From the NCBI RefSeq assembly GCF_007748035.1, contig NZ_CP036278.1:2542001-2606000 (forward strand): a stretch of DNA of 64,000 nt, given 5' to 3'. A program made the translations under genes and the position numbers. Under the pieces are notes generated by a model that saw nothing but the letters and a program-made list of their open reading frames with translations, searched no databases and was not told the DNA's origin. Shown in pieces: positions 51,705 to 60,494 of this stretch. Source of the stretch: Aeoliella mucimassa. Its GTDB lineage: Bacteria > Planctomycetota > Planctomycetia > Pirellulales > Lacipirellulaceae. Every line of letters begins with the position of its first letter. Position 1 is the first letter of the stretch.

Positions 51705-51773
51705 GATGCGAACGTGGGAGCTAAGTGCGAGGGCGTGCGGGAGCGAAGCGGCGGACGGCTGCCATCGCGCGGG

Positions 51774-52676
51774 TTAATTCTTCGCCGGCGTTGGCTGCAT
51801 ATGCGGGGCGGTCGATTTCGACTTCTCCGGCTCGCTTTCCAGGCGCTGCTTATCGAGTCGCAATTTGCCTTCGTAACGCTCCACCTGCGGCAACAGCGAT
51901 GCGGCCAGGCTCTCGACATTCCGCAGCAGCCGCAAGATGCGACCCTCAAAAAAGTGAGCCAACACCGCAGCGGGGATCGCCACTGCCAGGCCGGCAAACG
52001 TGGTGACCAGCGCGACGTAAATGCCTTGCGCCAAGGCTTCGCCTTTGTTCGACGATTCCGGCAGGTTGGCCGTGACAAAGAACGCCTGAATCATGCCCCA
52101 CACGGTACCCAGCAGGCCTAGCAGCGGGGTGACGCTGGCTGCCAGGTTCAGGGTGCGTACGTTGGAGTACAGCGAGTCGCTCTCGGCCTGACAGGCGTTG
52201 GCCACGGTGGTTTCGACTTCCGCGTGCGGGCGGCCTACCTTCAGCAACATCGCGCGGACCACTCTGGCGGCCGAGCTGGGATATCGCTGGCAGAGCTGAT
52301 ACGCCTGGCGCGGGTCGAACACGCTCGATTCGGCGAGCTTGCCGAGTTGCTGCACAAGTTCCTCGGGGATGATCCGCGACTCTCGCAGCCCGAAGGCACG
52401 CTCGATGCCGATGGCGACCACCAGGATCGACATTAGCACGATCGGGGCCATCAGCCAGCCCCCTTTGGTCAGCAGATCGAACATGCGTACGGTCGGCACG
52501 TCGGAAACTGGCTGCTCGGCGGCCACTTCCGAGTCGGTGGGGCCACTCAGCACCTCGCTCGCCCGATCGTTCGAGGGGCTCTCCTGCGAACCGCCCTGTT
52601 GGGCCCAGGTGGTGGTCGACGCGAGCAGGAAGGTCGCCACGAGACCAACCAACAGGTACGCGAAAAATCGATTCAT
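51774..52676 (-). CDS. exbB: ExbB/TolQ/MotA-family proton channel with signal peptide
   Basis: The 300-residue protein starts at ATG 52676 with a cleavable signal (MNRFFAYLLVGLVATFLLAS, then TTWAQQGG), as in planctomycete ExbB proteins with an extra periplasmic N-terminus. TM segments follow: GGWLMAPIVLMSILVVAIGIERAFG, then TLNLAASVTPLLGLLGTVWGMIQAFF and IYVALVTTFAGLAVAIPAAVLAHFF, which contain the MotA/TolQ/ExbB GLLGTVWGMI motif. It lies between the TPR gene (93 bases upstream) and exbD in one minus-strand cluster. Confidence 0.94.
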   Translation of the reverse strand: MNRFFAYLLVGLVATFLLASTTTWAQQGGSQESPSNDRASEVLSGPTDSEVAAEQPVSDVPTVRMFDLLTKGGWLMAPIVLMSILVVAIGIERAFGLRESRIIPEELVQQLGKLAESSVFDPRQAYQLCQRYPSSAARVVRAMLLKVGRPHAEVETTVANACQAESDSLYSNVRTLNLAASVTPLLGLLGTVWGMIQAFFVTANLPESSNKGEALAQGIYVALVTTFAGLAVAIPAAVLAHFFEGRILRLLRNVESLAASLLPQVERYEGKLRLDKQRLESEPEKSKSTAPHMQPTPAKN

Positions 52677-52769
52677 GGCAGCAAGCGGGGTGGAGAGGAA
52701 AAGTAGCCTGTGACTCACGGAGCGGGAGGAGCGTCATGCTCTCCCATGGCAAGAGATGCGCGAAGGGGG

Positions 52770-55700
52770 CTAAGTGCCCCCTAAACTGTTCAGCCGGTTC
52801 TTGGCAAGCTCGGCCTTGGAGTGCTCGGGGAAGCGTTCCACTAGCTCCGCGTACACCTTTTTGGCTGCCGAACTGCGGTCGAGTTGTTCCAGGCACCGCG
52901 CGGCTTCGAACAGCGATTCGGCCTGCCAGTTGTGGTAGGCCTCGGGGGCCTGGCGGTCGCCATAACCGTAAGCAACGCGGAAGAAGCTGCGAATCGCCGG
53001 CTCGTAGTCCTTCGCGGCGAACTGCAATTCGCCGGTGACGAATCGCGCCCGGGCGCCGAGCGGCGAGGTATCGCGGTCGGCCACTTTCAGCAGCAGCGGC
53101 ATCGCTTCGTCCGGCTTATTCTGCTTGGCCAAGGCCCAGCCGAGTTCGTACTCCACTTCGCTCTGCCCGGCGTAGTCGGGATAGTCGGCGTTAGCTTTCT
53201 TGAGCCACGCGACTGCTTGATCCCATTGCTTGAGCTGATTGGCCGCTTGCCCGGCGTGAAGCATGCCGAGCGGGGCGAGTGACTGGGCCGTGGGCTTGTC
53301 GGCCTTGGCCTCGTCGTACGCGGCCAAGGCTTTCTCGTATTCTTCCAGGGCAAAGAGCGACTCGCCCCGCATCCACTTGGCGTCGGCCGCCAGCGATGCG
53401 GTGGGGTACGCCTGCATTTGCACTTCGAAGCTATCGGCGGCCTGATCGTATTTCTTGTCCTTGAAGCGAGCCCAGGCCAGCATGTGCAGCGCCTTCTCGT
53501 GCAGCTCGGGATCGCTCATGTTGCCATCGGCCGATTTGGCAAACCACTCCGCGGCCGCAGGGAACTCGCCTGCTTCGTAGTGCGACTCGCCGATGCGGAA
53601 CATCGCGTCGCGAGCCAGTGGGCTGTCGGCAAACTGTTCGGCCAGCTTCGTGAACGCCTGTTGCGATTCGGCCGGTTTCTTCGCTTCGCGATAGGCCCAG
53701 CCGAGCTCGTACCACGCCCGATCGCGATCGGTAAACTCGTCGCCGGCGGTGGTGGCAGTGGTGAGTGCGGCGATAGCTTCGTCCCATTTCTCAAGGCCGG
53801 CCAGGCTGGTGCCGCGGGCCAAGGCGACCTGAGGATTCTTGCCATCCATGCCGGCCAAAGCTTTCAGCGCTTCGGTATGCTTGCCGGCCTGAGCCAGCGA
53901 ACTGGCTTGCCCCATCTGCCCTTCGCGGGCGAGGGCGTGATCGGGGTATTCGGTCGCTAGCTTGGCAAACCGCTCCGCGGCCGCGGCGGCCTGATCGCTG
54001 TTGAGCAGCAATCGTGCCGCGCGATAGCCGGCGTACGGAGCCAGCGGGTGCTTGGCTGCGGTGGCTACCACCTGGTCGTAATCGGCGATGGCCGCTTCGG
54101 CGTTGCCCGCTTTCTCGTTGGCTTCGCCCCGTCGGTAATAGGCCTGGGCCAGCATCGTGGCTTCGGGCTGCGAGTCGATGAGCGACGTTAGCGAAGCGAT
54201 CGCTGCATCCAACTCCCCAGCGGCGGCTTGCGAGCGGCCAGTAATCAACTTGGCTTCAGCGGTCCAGTTGCTCGGAGGATCGAGCGCGGCGACTGCTTTC
54301 AGGGCTTCGATCGCCTGAGGATACTGTTTGAGGCGGTAATTCGCGCGACCCACGAGGAACTGGGCCTGCTGGCCATCGCTGCTGTCGGCCGCTGCGTTGA
54401 GCGGTTGGAGCGTGGTGAGCACTGCTTGCTCGTCGCCAGCGGTACTATGGGCCCACGCTTTGCGAACGCTCCAGGCCAGGCGATGCTCGTCGTCGGCCGA
54501 CTTCAGTAGCTCGGCAAACGTGGTTGCAGCTGCCTGAGCCTCGCCGGCTCGCAGCTGGGCCTCGGCCAGGGTGAGTTGGGCGTCGCCGACAAAGCTCGAA
54601 TCGCCATACTTGGCGATCACTTGCTCGGCGTATTGCTTGGCCTTGGCAAAGTCCTGCAATTCCAGCGCGGTCGCGGCTGCCAGGTAGAATCCCTCGGCGG
54701 CCACTTCGCCTTCGCCGGCCGCTGCGGCCGCTGCGTAGACATCTACCGACGCGGCTCGCTGGTTATCGAGGGCATACATCGCATCGGCCTTGGCCAGCAT
54801 CAATTCGGGCGAGCTGGTTTTGGCCAGCGCCTGGTCGGCGGCCGCCAAGGCCTTTTCGGCCGAGCTGGCTTCGATCAGCGCCCGGACCCACCAGTGGGCC
54901 AGGTCGGCATCTTCTGGCTTGGCCTGGTAGGCAGTGCCAAGTTTCTCGGCCGCCTGGGCGTACGACTGAGCTTGGTAGAGGGCTTTGCCAGCCGAGGCGA
55001 CGTCGCCAAGTTGCTCGTAGGCCTCTGCGGCTTGTTGGTACTCGCCGGCGTTGAACAGGGCGCTGGCTCGGGCCGAGCGGGCAAAGTTGGCGTCCATCAG
55101 CGCGTCGCCCTTCGTCAGGGCTTCGCCGTAACGTGTGGCGGCTTCCTGATAACGACCCGCGGCCGAGAGGGCATCGCCCAGGCGCACGAGCGCTTCGCCA
55201 GCGACGACAGGTTCGGGGTTAGTGGACAGTAGCGTCTCGAGCGACTTGATTGCCTCGTCGGCGTCGCCGGTTTCGTTCAAGGCCACCGACAACGCTAATC
55301 GCACGTCGCCTGCCAAGGGACTGTCGCCATGCTTCTGAAGCCATTCGCGGTAGGCCTTTACCGCGTTCTCGGTTTGCCCCAAAGCGTACAGCGACTCGGC
55401 CCGGTAATAGTCGGCCTGCGGGGCGAGCTTGCTAGTGGGGAACTCCTTACGCAGCCGATCGAACGCGGCAACCGCCTGCTGGTAAGCGGTGTTCGCCGGG
55501 TTGCCTTCGAGCGCCTGGGCCTGGTTGTAAGCGGCCAGCCCCATGTTGGTGAGCGTCGCTTCGGTCAGCTCATGCTTGGGATATTTTTTCAGAAAAGTTT
55601 CGAACGATTGAATCGCTTCGGGGTACTTACCCAGTTGAAACTGGCACACACCCGCATGGTGCCAACCGCTGGCCGCGAGCGCGTCGTCGGCATGCTTGGT

Positions 55701-55877
55701 GGCCAGGCGTTGCCATTCGGTGAGCGCCAGATCGTACTGCTCGAGCTTCTGGTAGCGGGCCGCGAGATTGTAATTCTCGATCGCGTCGGCCGACGATTGC
55801 CCCAGCGAGGCTTGGGCCCCAAGCAGTAAAAAGCTTACAGCTAGCGGGAAAAGTGCCAATCCGCTTCGCAAATTCAT
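52770..55877 (-). CDS. giant periplasmic TPR protein of the ExbB/D cluster
   Basis: From ATG 55877 the product is 1035 residues with a signal peptide (MNLRSGLALFPLAVSFLLLG, then AQASLGQ). Nearly the whole mature protein is tetratricopeptide repeats, for example YNLAARYQKLEQYDLALTEW, AGVCQFQLGKYPEAIQSFE, and many Ala-rich A-W-Y-x2-G-x-A-x2-A copies up to the C-terminus. This gives a superhelical scaffold for protein-protein contacts in the periplasm. It is the first gene of the cluster with exbB, exbD and the TonB-like/toroid gene, so it probably belongs to the same machine. It is divergent from the pseudopilin gene. Confidence 0.9.
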   Translation of the reverse strand: MNLRSGLALFPLAVSFLLLGAQASLGQSSADAIENYNLAARYQKLEQYDLALTEWQRLATKHADDALAASGWHHAGVCQFQLGKYPEAIQSFETFLKKYPKHELTEATLTNMGLAAYNQAQALEGNPANTAYQQAVAAFDRLRKEFPTSKLAPQADYYRAESLYALGQTENAVKAYREWLQKHGDSPLAGDVRLALSVALNETGDADEAIKSLETLLSTNPEPVVAGEALVRLGDALSAAGRYQEAATRYGEALTKGDALMDANFARSARASALFNAGEYQQAAEAYEQLGDVASAGKALYQAQSYAQAAEKLGTAYQAKPEDADLAHWWVRALIEASSAEKALAAADQALAKTSSPELMLAKADAMYALDNQRAASVDVYAAAAAAGEGEVAAEGFYLAAATALELQDFAKAKQYAEQVIAKYGDSSFVGDAQLTLAEAQLRAGEAQAAATTFAELLKSADDEHRLAWSVRKAWAHSTAGDEQAVLTTLQPLNAAADSSDGQQAQFLVGRANYRLKQYPQAIEALKAVAALDPPSNWTAEAKLITGRSQAAAGELDAAIASLTSLIDSQPEATMLAQAYYRRGEANEKAGNAEAAIADYDQVVATAAKHPLAPYAGYRAARLLLNSDQAAAAAERFAKLATEYPDHALAREGQMGQASSLAQAGKHTEALKALAGMDGKNPQVALARGTSLAGLEKWDEAIAALTTATTAGDEFTDRDRAWYELGWAYREAKKPAESQQAFTKLAEQFADSPLARDAMFRIGESHYEAGEFPAAAEWFAKSADGNMSDPELHEKALHMLAWARFKDKKYDQAADSFEVQMQAYPTASLAADAKWMRGESLFALEEYEKALAAYDEAKADKPTAQSLAPLGMLHAGQAANQLKQWDQAVAWLKKANADYPDYAGQSEVEYELGWALAKQNKPDEAMPLLLKVADRDTSPLGARARFVTGELQFAAKDYEPAIRSFFRVAYGYGDRQAPEAYHNWQAESLFEAARCLEQLDRSSAAKKVYAELVERFPEHSKAELAKNRLNSLGGT

Positions 55878-56189
55878 AATCGAACCCAATCGTCCAAGAA
55901 TGGTTGATCGCTTGTAAAGTGCCATGATGGTGGATCGTGCAACCGAAGTGCACTTCCTTTCTCCTATTCGTAGGCAATCCCCCAATTATCGCCGGTTACT
56001 GCAGATGATCCAGGTGATCTGCCACTTTGTCACCAAGTTTTCTGCTGTCTCCCGCCGTTGGAGCGACGGGGCTAACTATTCCCAACTCTTTCTTGACAAA
56101 CATCTTACGTCGGGTTGCAATAGGATGTGTAGCGGTAGCCCGCCTTAGGGGCTCGAAGCGGGCAGCCACAGAGAATCGAGGTAATCCAG
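55878..56189. other. divergent promoter region of TPR and pseudopilin genes
   Basis: This 312-base region separates the divergent genes. A promoter-like element for the plus strand is annotated separately. Nothing else definite is seen. Confidence 0.5.
56093..56121 (+). promoter_or_regulatory. candidate sigma70-type promoter of the pseudopilin gene
   Basis: TTGACA at 56093-56098 is a perfect -35 box; after exactly 17 bases TGCAAT at 56116-56121 matches the -10 consensus at four of six positions. Transcription would start near 56128, about 60 bases before the GTG start codon of the pseudopilin gene. Confidence 0.55.
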
Positions 56190-58244
56190 GTGATTTCAGC
56201 CATCTTGTCGTATCAACTCCATAGCCTCTCTAGAAGGGGTGCGTTGTCTTATCATTTGCTTGGCGCTGTCGTTCGTACGCGGCCCGCGCGTCGACGGGTC
56301 GGTTTCACCTTGGTGGAAATGCTGGTTGCCATCACGATCACGCTAGTGATGATGGCTACCGTCGTGGGGGTGTTCGCCACGCTCAGTTCGAGTGTGACGA
56401 AGCGGCAAGCCGTGATTGAAGTGAACAATCAAGTCCGCCAGGTACGCAATACACTGCAGCGCGACCTCGCTGGTATCACCTGTCCTACGCTCCCTTGGAC
56501 CAAGCCGGAATCGAACGCAGGATACTTTGAATACATCGAAGGCATTCACTGCGACTTCTTCCCCAGTGACCTGACTGATGACTTGAGTTCGAATCCGATC
56601 CCTGGCGAAATCGACCATGCCAGCTCCACGCTGCCAGCCAGCAACACGAACTTCGCTCTGAGCAACCCCGGTTGGGTGACCGACGGCGGTGGACTCGGCG
56701 ACTACGACGACGTGCTCGCGTTCACATCGCGCAACGAAAAAGAACCTTTCAGCGGCCCCGCGCCGAAGAACAATGTTAATACCAATGACAACGACGACAT
56801 AAACCAACAAAATCCATTTGCCAATTGGGGATCGCAGGCAATCACGTCGCCGGTGGCCGAAGTCATTTGGTTTTGTGTGGAGAATCCGGCCGTCGATACC
56901 GGTGGTTACTTCGGCACCAGTTCGGAGCAAGGGTTCCGTACTATTTACCGTCGTACGCTGCTGGTGGCCCCCTGGCTCAACTACTACTACAACGTCGACG
57001 ATGCTGGCAATAAGAGCCGACCCGGCGTGCTACGAATCCTTACCAACCTGGCCGACGAAACAAGCGACCAGGCCGAAGCCCTGGCCGCGTTGATTGCGTT
57101 TCAAGAGCGGTACGATATTTCCGCCCGCATTGAGTTCGATCATTCGATCAATGCCCCCGATGGCTGTTGGACCATCAAAGCCAACACGTTGGCCGATCTA
57201 ACGAAACGCGAAAACCGCTACGAACACCACGGTTTCGCTGGCGACGCCAGCTCCGGCAGTCGCAATTTCCCGTTCGTCATGGTCTCGGCCGGCGGCGGAT
57301 CGACTAGTAGTGTTCGCTTTATCGTCGATCGCGAGCTGAGTGGCGGAGGAGCTTCTGCCAATCCTCGTGCCGGATCGAGCAACGAAGTGCTCGGTTTTGA
57401 TGTGCGTACGGGCGGTGGCTACCCAATTCGTCCCCTCGCCATCCTCGATGGCGGCAGCACTGCCCGTGCAGTGGTGAATGAACCGGGCCCGGCAGCGAAC
57501 GGATTGGGCCAGGTGGTGCATCTAACTACTGGGCTGGTTCCGCTGAGCATCACGGGACCCAATCAAAGCCGCCGCGGCAACGACCTGATGCTGAGCGACG
57601 TCTTAGGCTTCGACGTGCGAGTTTACGATCCACAGTCTCCCATCTATGCACTCAATCCCAATGGTTCTGCAGTTCAAAATGGTGATTCCGTGGATCCTGC
57701 TACCGATATCACTTCGGTCGATGCGGGGGACGTGGGGTGGCGTTTTGCCCTTAACTCAAGCGATCCCATGCAGGTCGGCGAGGGAGCCTTTGTTGATCTT
57801 GGGTACCTAGAACTGCACGAACTGGACGCGCGGCGGTGGGGTGTGAACCTATCAAATCTCCCCTTCACCATCTCCTCTCCTTATGCTGGTTTGCCTCACG
57901 CGAAGTCGAAACTCAACGACGCGCGCCTGACCCGCGTGTACGATACCTGGAGCTTTAGCTACGAGAACGACGGGGTGAACCAAGACGGTGACGACCTGAA
58001 CGGCGTACCGATGGTCGACGAGGGGACCGACGGGTTCGACAGCTTCACCTGGTACGATATGGATGGCGATGGATCGAACGATTCGTGGACCAAGTTGTTA
58101 GGGGCCGACGACATGGCCGAGCGCGAGACCTCGCCCCCCTACCCTGCTCCGCTTCGCGCGGTGCAAGTATCGCTTCGCGTCTACGAACCCGACAGCGGCC
58201 AGATTCGCGAAGTCACGGTGCGTCAGCACTTTGTTCCCGAATAG
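56190..58244 (+). CDS. large type II secretion/type IV pilin-like pseudopilin
   Basis: The product is up to 684 residues from GTG 56190, with some uncertainty about the start. A prepilin-peptidase site is at G38 in RRVGFTLVEMLVAITITLVM; cleavage before F39 leaves Glu at +5 and a hydrophobic helix, as in class III signal peptides. The mature body of about 640 residues is far longer than the usual pseudopilin and includes repeated Asp/Gly-rich, calcium-site-like stretches near the end (NDGVNQDGDDLNG, DMDGDGSNDSW). Such large PulJ-like proteins are common in planctomycetes. The remainder of the secretion system is elsewhere. Confidence 0.88.
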   Translation: MISAILSYQLHSLSRRGALSYHLLGAVVRTRPARRRVGFTLVEMLVAITITLVMMATVVGVFATLSSSVTKRQAVIEVNNQVRQVRNTLQRDLAGITCPTLPWTKPESNAGYFEYIEGIHCDFFPSDLTDDLSSNPIPGEIDHASSTLPASNTNFALSNPGWVTDGGGLGDYDDVLAFTSRNEKEPFSGPAPKNNVNTNDNDDINQQNPFANWGSQAITSPVAEVIWFCVENPAVDTGGYFGTSSEQGFRTIYRRTLLVAPWLNYYYNVDDAGNKSRPGVLRILTNLADETSDQAEALAALIAFQERYDISARIEFDHSINAPDGCWTIKANTLADLTKRENRYEHHGFAGDASSGSRNFPFVMVSAGGGSTSSVRFIVDRELSGGGASANPRAGSSNEVLGFDVRTGGGYPIRPLAILDGGSTARAVVNEPGPAANGLGQVVHLTTGLVPLSITGPNQSRRGNDLMLSDVLGFDVRVYDPQSPIYALNPNGSAVQNGDSVDPATDITSVDAGDVGWRFALNSSDPMQVGEGAFVDLGYLELHELDARRWGVNLSNLPFTISSPYAGLPHAKSKLNDARLTRVYDTWSFSYENDGVNQDGDDLNGVPMVDEGTDGFDSFTWYDMDGDGSNDSWTKLLGADDMAERETSPPYPAPLRAVQVSLRVYEPDSGQIREVTVRQHFVPE

Positions 58245-58315
58245 GAGGAAGCCCGAGTAAAGGGCAAAGCTCTGAATTTCTGGTCTCCGACTACTGACTT
58301 TCCCGTTCGGTATTC

Positions 58316-58741
58316 ATGCACTGCATTCGTCTTCGAGGTCCCTGGCGTTACGAAGTGCTCGAGCGTCAGGCGGGCGACCCTACGCGTTCAAGCGAGGGCA
58401 AGCAGCAACTGCCGGCCGACTGGTCGAGCACGTTAGGCGACGACTTTCGCGGCACCGTGCGCTTTGTGCGCAAGTTTCACCAGCCTACGGGGCTCGAAAC
58501 CGACCAGCAGGTCTGGTTATCGATCGAGTCGCTCGTTTCATCCGCCCGGGTGACGCTGAACGACCAAATGCTGCCCGATTGCGAGGCCGGCAACTGGCGT
58601 CACGAGGTGCATAAGTTGCTTCTGCCGAGCAACGAGCTTACGATCGAGGTCACCCACCCCCACCAGGCCGCCGGCCCGGGAGGTCTTGATGGTCTGGTGC
58701 AGCTTGAGATCCAAACGGTGCGTCCCCGGCCGGTCGATTGA
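58316..58741 (+). CDS. small galactose-binding-like beta-sandwich protein
   Basis: The 141-residue protein starts MHCIRLRGPWRYEVLERQ and has FRGTVRFVRKFHQPTGL, VWLSIESLVSSARVTLNDQML and ELTIEVTHPHQ, resembling the sugar-binding (jelly-roll) domain of family 2 glycoside hydrolases. No signal peptide or catalytic domain is present, so it is a stand-alone domain. It lies between the pseudopilin and the DUF1080 gene on the same strand. The family assignment rests on strand pattern only. Confidence 0.65.
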   Translation: MHCIRLRGPWRYEVLERQAGDPTRSSEGKQQLPADWSSTLGDDFRGTVRFVRKFHQPTGLETDQQVWLSIESLVSSARVTLNDQMLPDCEAGNWRHEVHKLLLPSNELTIEVTHPHQAAGPGGLDGLVQLEIQTVRPRPVD

Positions 58742-58786
58742 TATCGGCCCGCGGTTGACGTCTGTCACGAGAAAGGTCCCCCTTCG

Positions 58787-60085
58787 ATGCGTACTCTGTT
58801 TGCTTCTATGGTCGTACTCTGCTGGCTTGCGTCCGGCGTAGCCTTGGCCGAACTGCCTGCTCCGGATGCATGGCAACCGAATTGGCTCACGCTGCAAGAC
58901 GATCAAACGTCGGACGACGAAGAGCCTAAAAACGACGCTCCTAAAATCGCCTGTTGGCTCGACAAAGAGATGATCGCCGAGGGATGGCTGCAGTTGAGTA
59001 ATGATGCGTCGATGTTTGGATGGCAGGCAACGAACGACGAGGGTTGGACGCTCTGCGCCAATCATCAAATGTACTATGAAGGGCAGGAAAAAGGCTGGTT
59101 GATGACCACCACCGAGTGGACCGACTTTGAATTGGTAGTCGATTACACTTGTAACGACGAGCAAGTGAACAGCGGAGTGTTTATTCGCAGCAAGCTTGAG
59201 CCTGAGAATCCCACGAGCGACTGCTACGAAGTGAACATCGCTCCCGAGTCGAACGACTACCCCACCGGTAGTATCGTCGGTCATGCGCGCGGTAAGTACG
59301 AGCCGGACCAGCTGGCCTCGTTAGGGGGGAAAGATAATCAGGTGCATCGCCTGGAGATCACCGCGAATGGCCCGCAAATCGTGGTGAAGCGGGATGGCAA
59401 ACTCGTGTGCGACTACGTCGATAACAGCCCAGCCCCACGACTCAAGGGACGCATCGGTCTGCAGTACAAAGAAGGGGTGGTGCACTTCCGCCGTGTGCTG
59501 CTCAAACCGCTAAACACCAAGCCGATCTTCAATGGCAAGGACCTTACCGGGTGGAAGACCGACCTCGCGGGGCCTGCTGAGTTTTCGGTAACCAAAGCAG
59601 GCGAGATGCAGGTGCTCGGAGGCTCGGGCCAGGCGGAGTCGACTGCTGTGTATGGCGATTTCGTGCTGCAATACGAGTGCAAAGTCAACGGCGACGGGGC
59701 CAACTCCGGCGTGTTCTTTCGCTCGATCCCCGGCGACAAAATGAACGGCTACGAGTGCCAAGTGCAGAACACCTACGTCGATGGCGACCGCACCCAGCCT
59801 AAGGACTGCGGAACCGGCGGCATCTACCGCCGGGTGAACGCGCGGCTGGTGAATGCTAGCGACCACGAGTGGTTCACCACCACCGTGCACGCCGACGGCC
59901 CGCACATCGGGACTTGGGTGAACGGACTGCAGGTGGTCGACTGGACCGACACCCGCAAGCCCGACGACAATCCTCGGCGCGGACTGCGGACCGAAGCGGG
60001 CACGTTTTGCTTGCAAGCACACGACCCGACCACCAACTTGCTGTTCCGCAACATGCGCGTGCAGTCCATGATTACCCAGCATTGA
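58787..60085 (+). CDS. secreted protein with two DUF1080 domains
   Basis: The 432-residue protein has a signal peptide (MRTLFASMVVLCWLASGVAL, then AELP). Two copies of the DUF1080 (3-keto-disaccharide hydrolase-like) beta-sandwich follow. The first has GWLMTTTEWTDFELVVDYTC, NSGVFIRSKLEPENPTSDCY and VHRLEITANGPQIVVKRDGK. The second starts at IFNGKDLTGWKTDL and repeats the motifs as FVLQYECKVNGDGANSGVFF, NGYECQVQNT and WFTTTVHADGPHIGTWVNG. Such proteins bind or cleave sugar derivatives in the periplasm. It is followed by a strong hairpin. Confidence 0.92.
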   Translation: MRTLFASMVVLCWLASGVALAELPAPDAWQPNWLTLQDDQTSDDEEPKNDAPKIACWLDKEMIAEGWLQLSNDASMFGWQATNDEGWTLCANHQMYYEGQEKGWLMTTTEWTDFELVVDYTCNDEQVNSGVFIRSKLEPENPTSDCYEVNIAPESNDYPTGSIVGHARGKYEPDQLASLGGKDNQVHRLEITANGPQIVVKRDGKLVCDYVDNSPAPRLKGRIGLQYKEGVVHFRRVLLKPLNTKPIFNGKDLTGWKTDLAGPAEFSVTKAGEMQVLGGSGQAESTAVYGDFVLQYECKVNGDGANSGVFFRSIPGDKMNGYECQVQNTYVDGDRTQPKDCGTGGIYRRVNARLVNASDHEWFTTTVHADGPHIGTWVNGLQVVDWTDTRKPDDNPRRGLRTEAGTFCLQAHDPTTNLLFRNMRVQSMITQH

Positions 60086-60160
60086 TTTTCCGCCCAAATA
60101 GCCTAATTGTCCGGCCGTGTACCGGTGTGCTATCATCGCGGAACGGAGGGTTGGCGAATC

Positions 60161-60201
60161 GCAAGAAAACACTGGCAATCAAGCGCAAAGTGTTTTCTTG
60201 C
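60161..60201. terminator. 13-bp perfect hairpin after the DUF1080 gene
   Basis: GCAAGAAAACACT at 60161-60173 and AGTGTTTTCTTGC at 60189-60201 are exact reverse complements around a 15-base loop. No long T-run follows on either strand. It may terminate the DUF1080 transcript or insulate the promoter that begins 27 bases later. Confidence 0.6.
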
Positions 60202-60227
60202 AAATACTTATGGAAATAATATCAATC

Positions 60228-60255
60228 TTGACTGGTTTACCCAGACCCGTATAAT
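60228..60255 (+). promoter_or_regulatory. near-consensus sigma70-type promoter
   Basis: TTGACT at 60228-60233 is five of six to the -35 consensus; after 16 bases TATAAT at 60250-60255 is a perfect -10 box. The predicted start is near 60262, leaving a leader of about 230 bases before ATG 60495. Confidence 0.75.
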
Positions 60256-60329
60256 CCGCTCACACCTGGCAAACCAGGTAACCTCGGCAGGCGCGGCGGA
60301 TGTTGCGAATTGCAGAGGCGTGTAGAATT

Positions 60330-60353
60330 GTGTAAATCGTGAGTTTTTTACAC
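60330..60353. promoter_or_regulatory. inverted repeat GTGTAAA-N10-TTTACAC in the leader
   Basis: GTGTAAA at 60330-60336 and TTTACAC at 60347-60353 are exact reverse complements spaced by ten bases, within the predicted 5' leader of the HTH-receiver gene. The arrangement would suit a dimeric HTH protein, perhaps the gene's own product. Confidence 0.45.
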
Positions 60354-60494
60354 TTTACGGCAAACAGGAACTAACGGGGCCCTGGTGCCCGCGACGAAAA
60401 GGGACATATCACATCCCAGTGTCGCGTTGGTTTCCGGCCATTGATGGCCGTGCCATTCCCGCTCACATGGCTAAGGAGAGAGGTGGTTGAGCGT

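Larger units (their letters stand above)
60086..60494. other. regulatory stretch before the HTH-receiver gene
   Basis: This 409-base stretch holds a 13-bp hairpin, a near-consensus promoter and an inverted repeat, all annotated separately. It contains no gene of its own that I can support. Confidence 0.6.
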
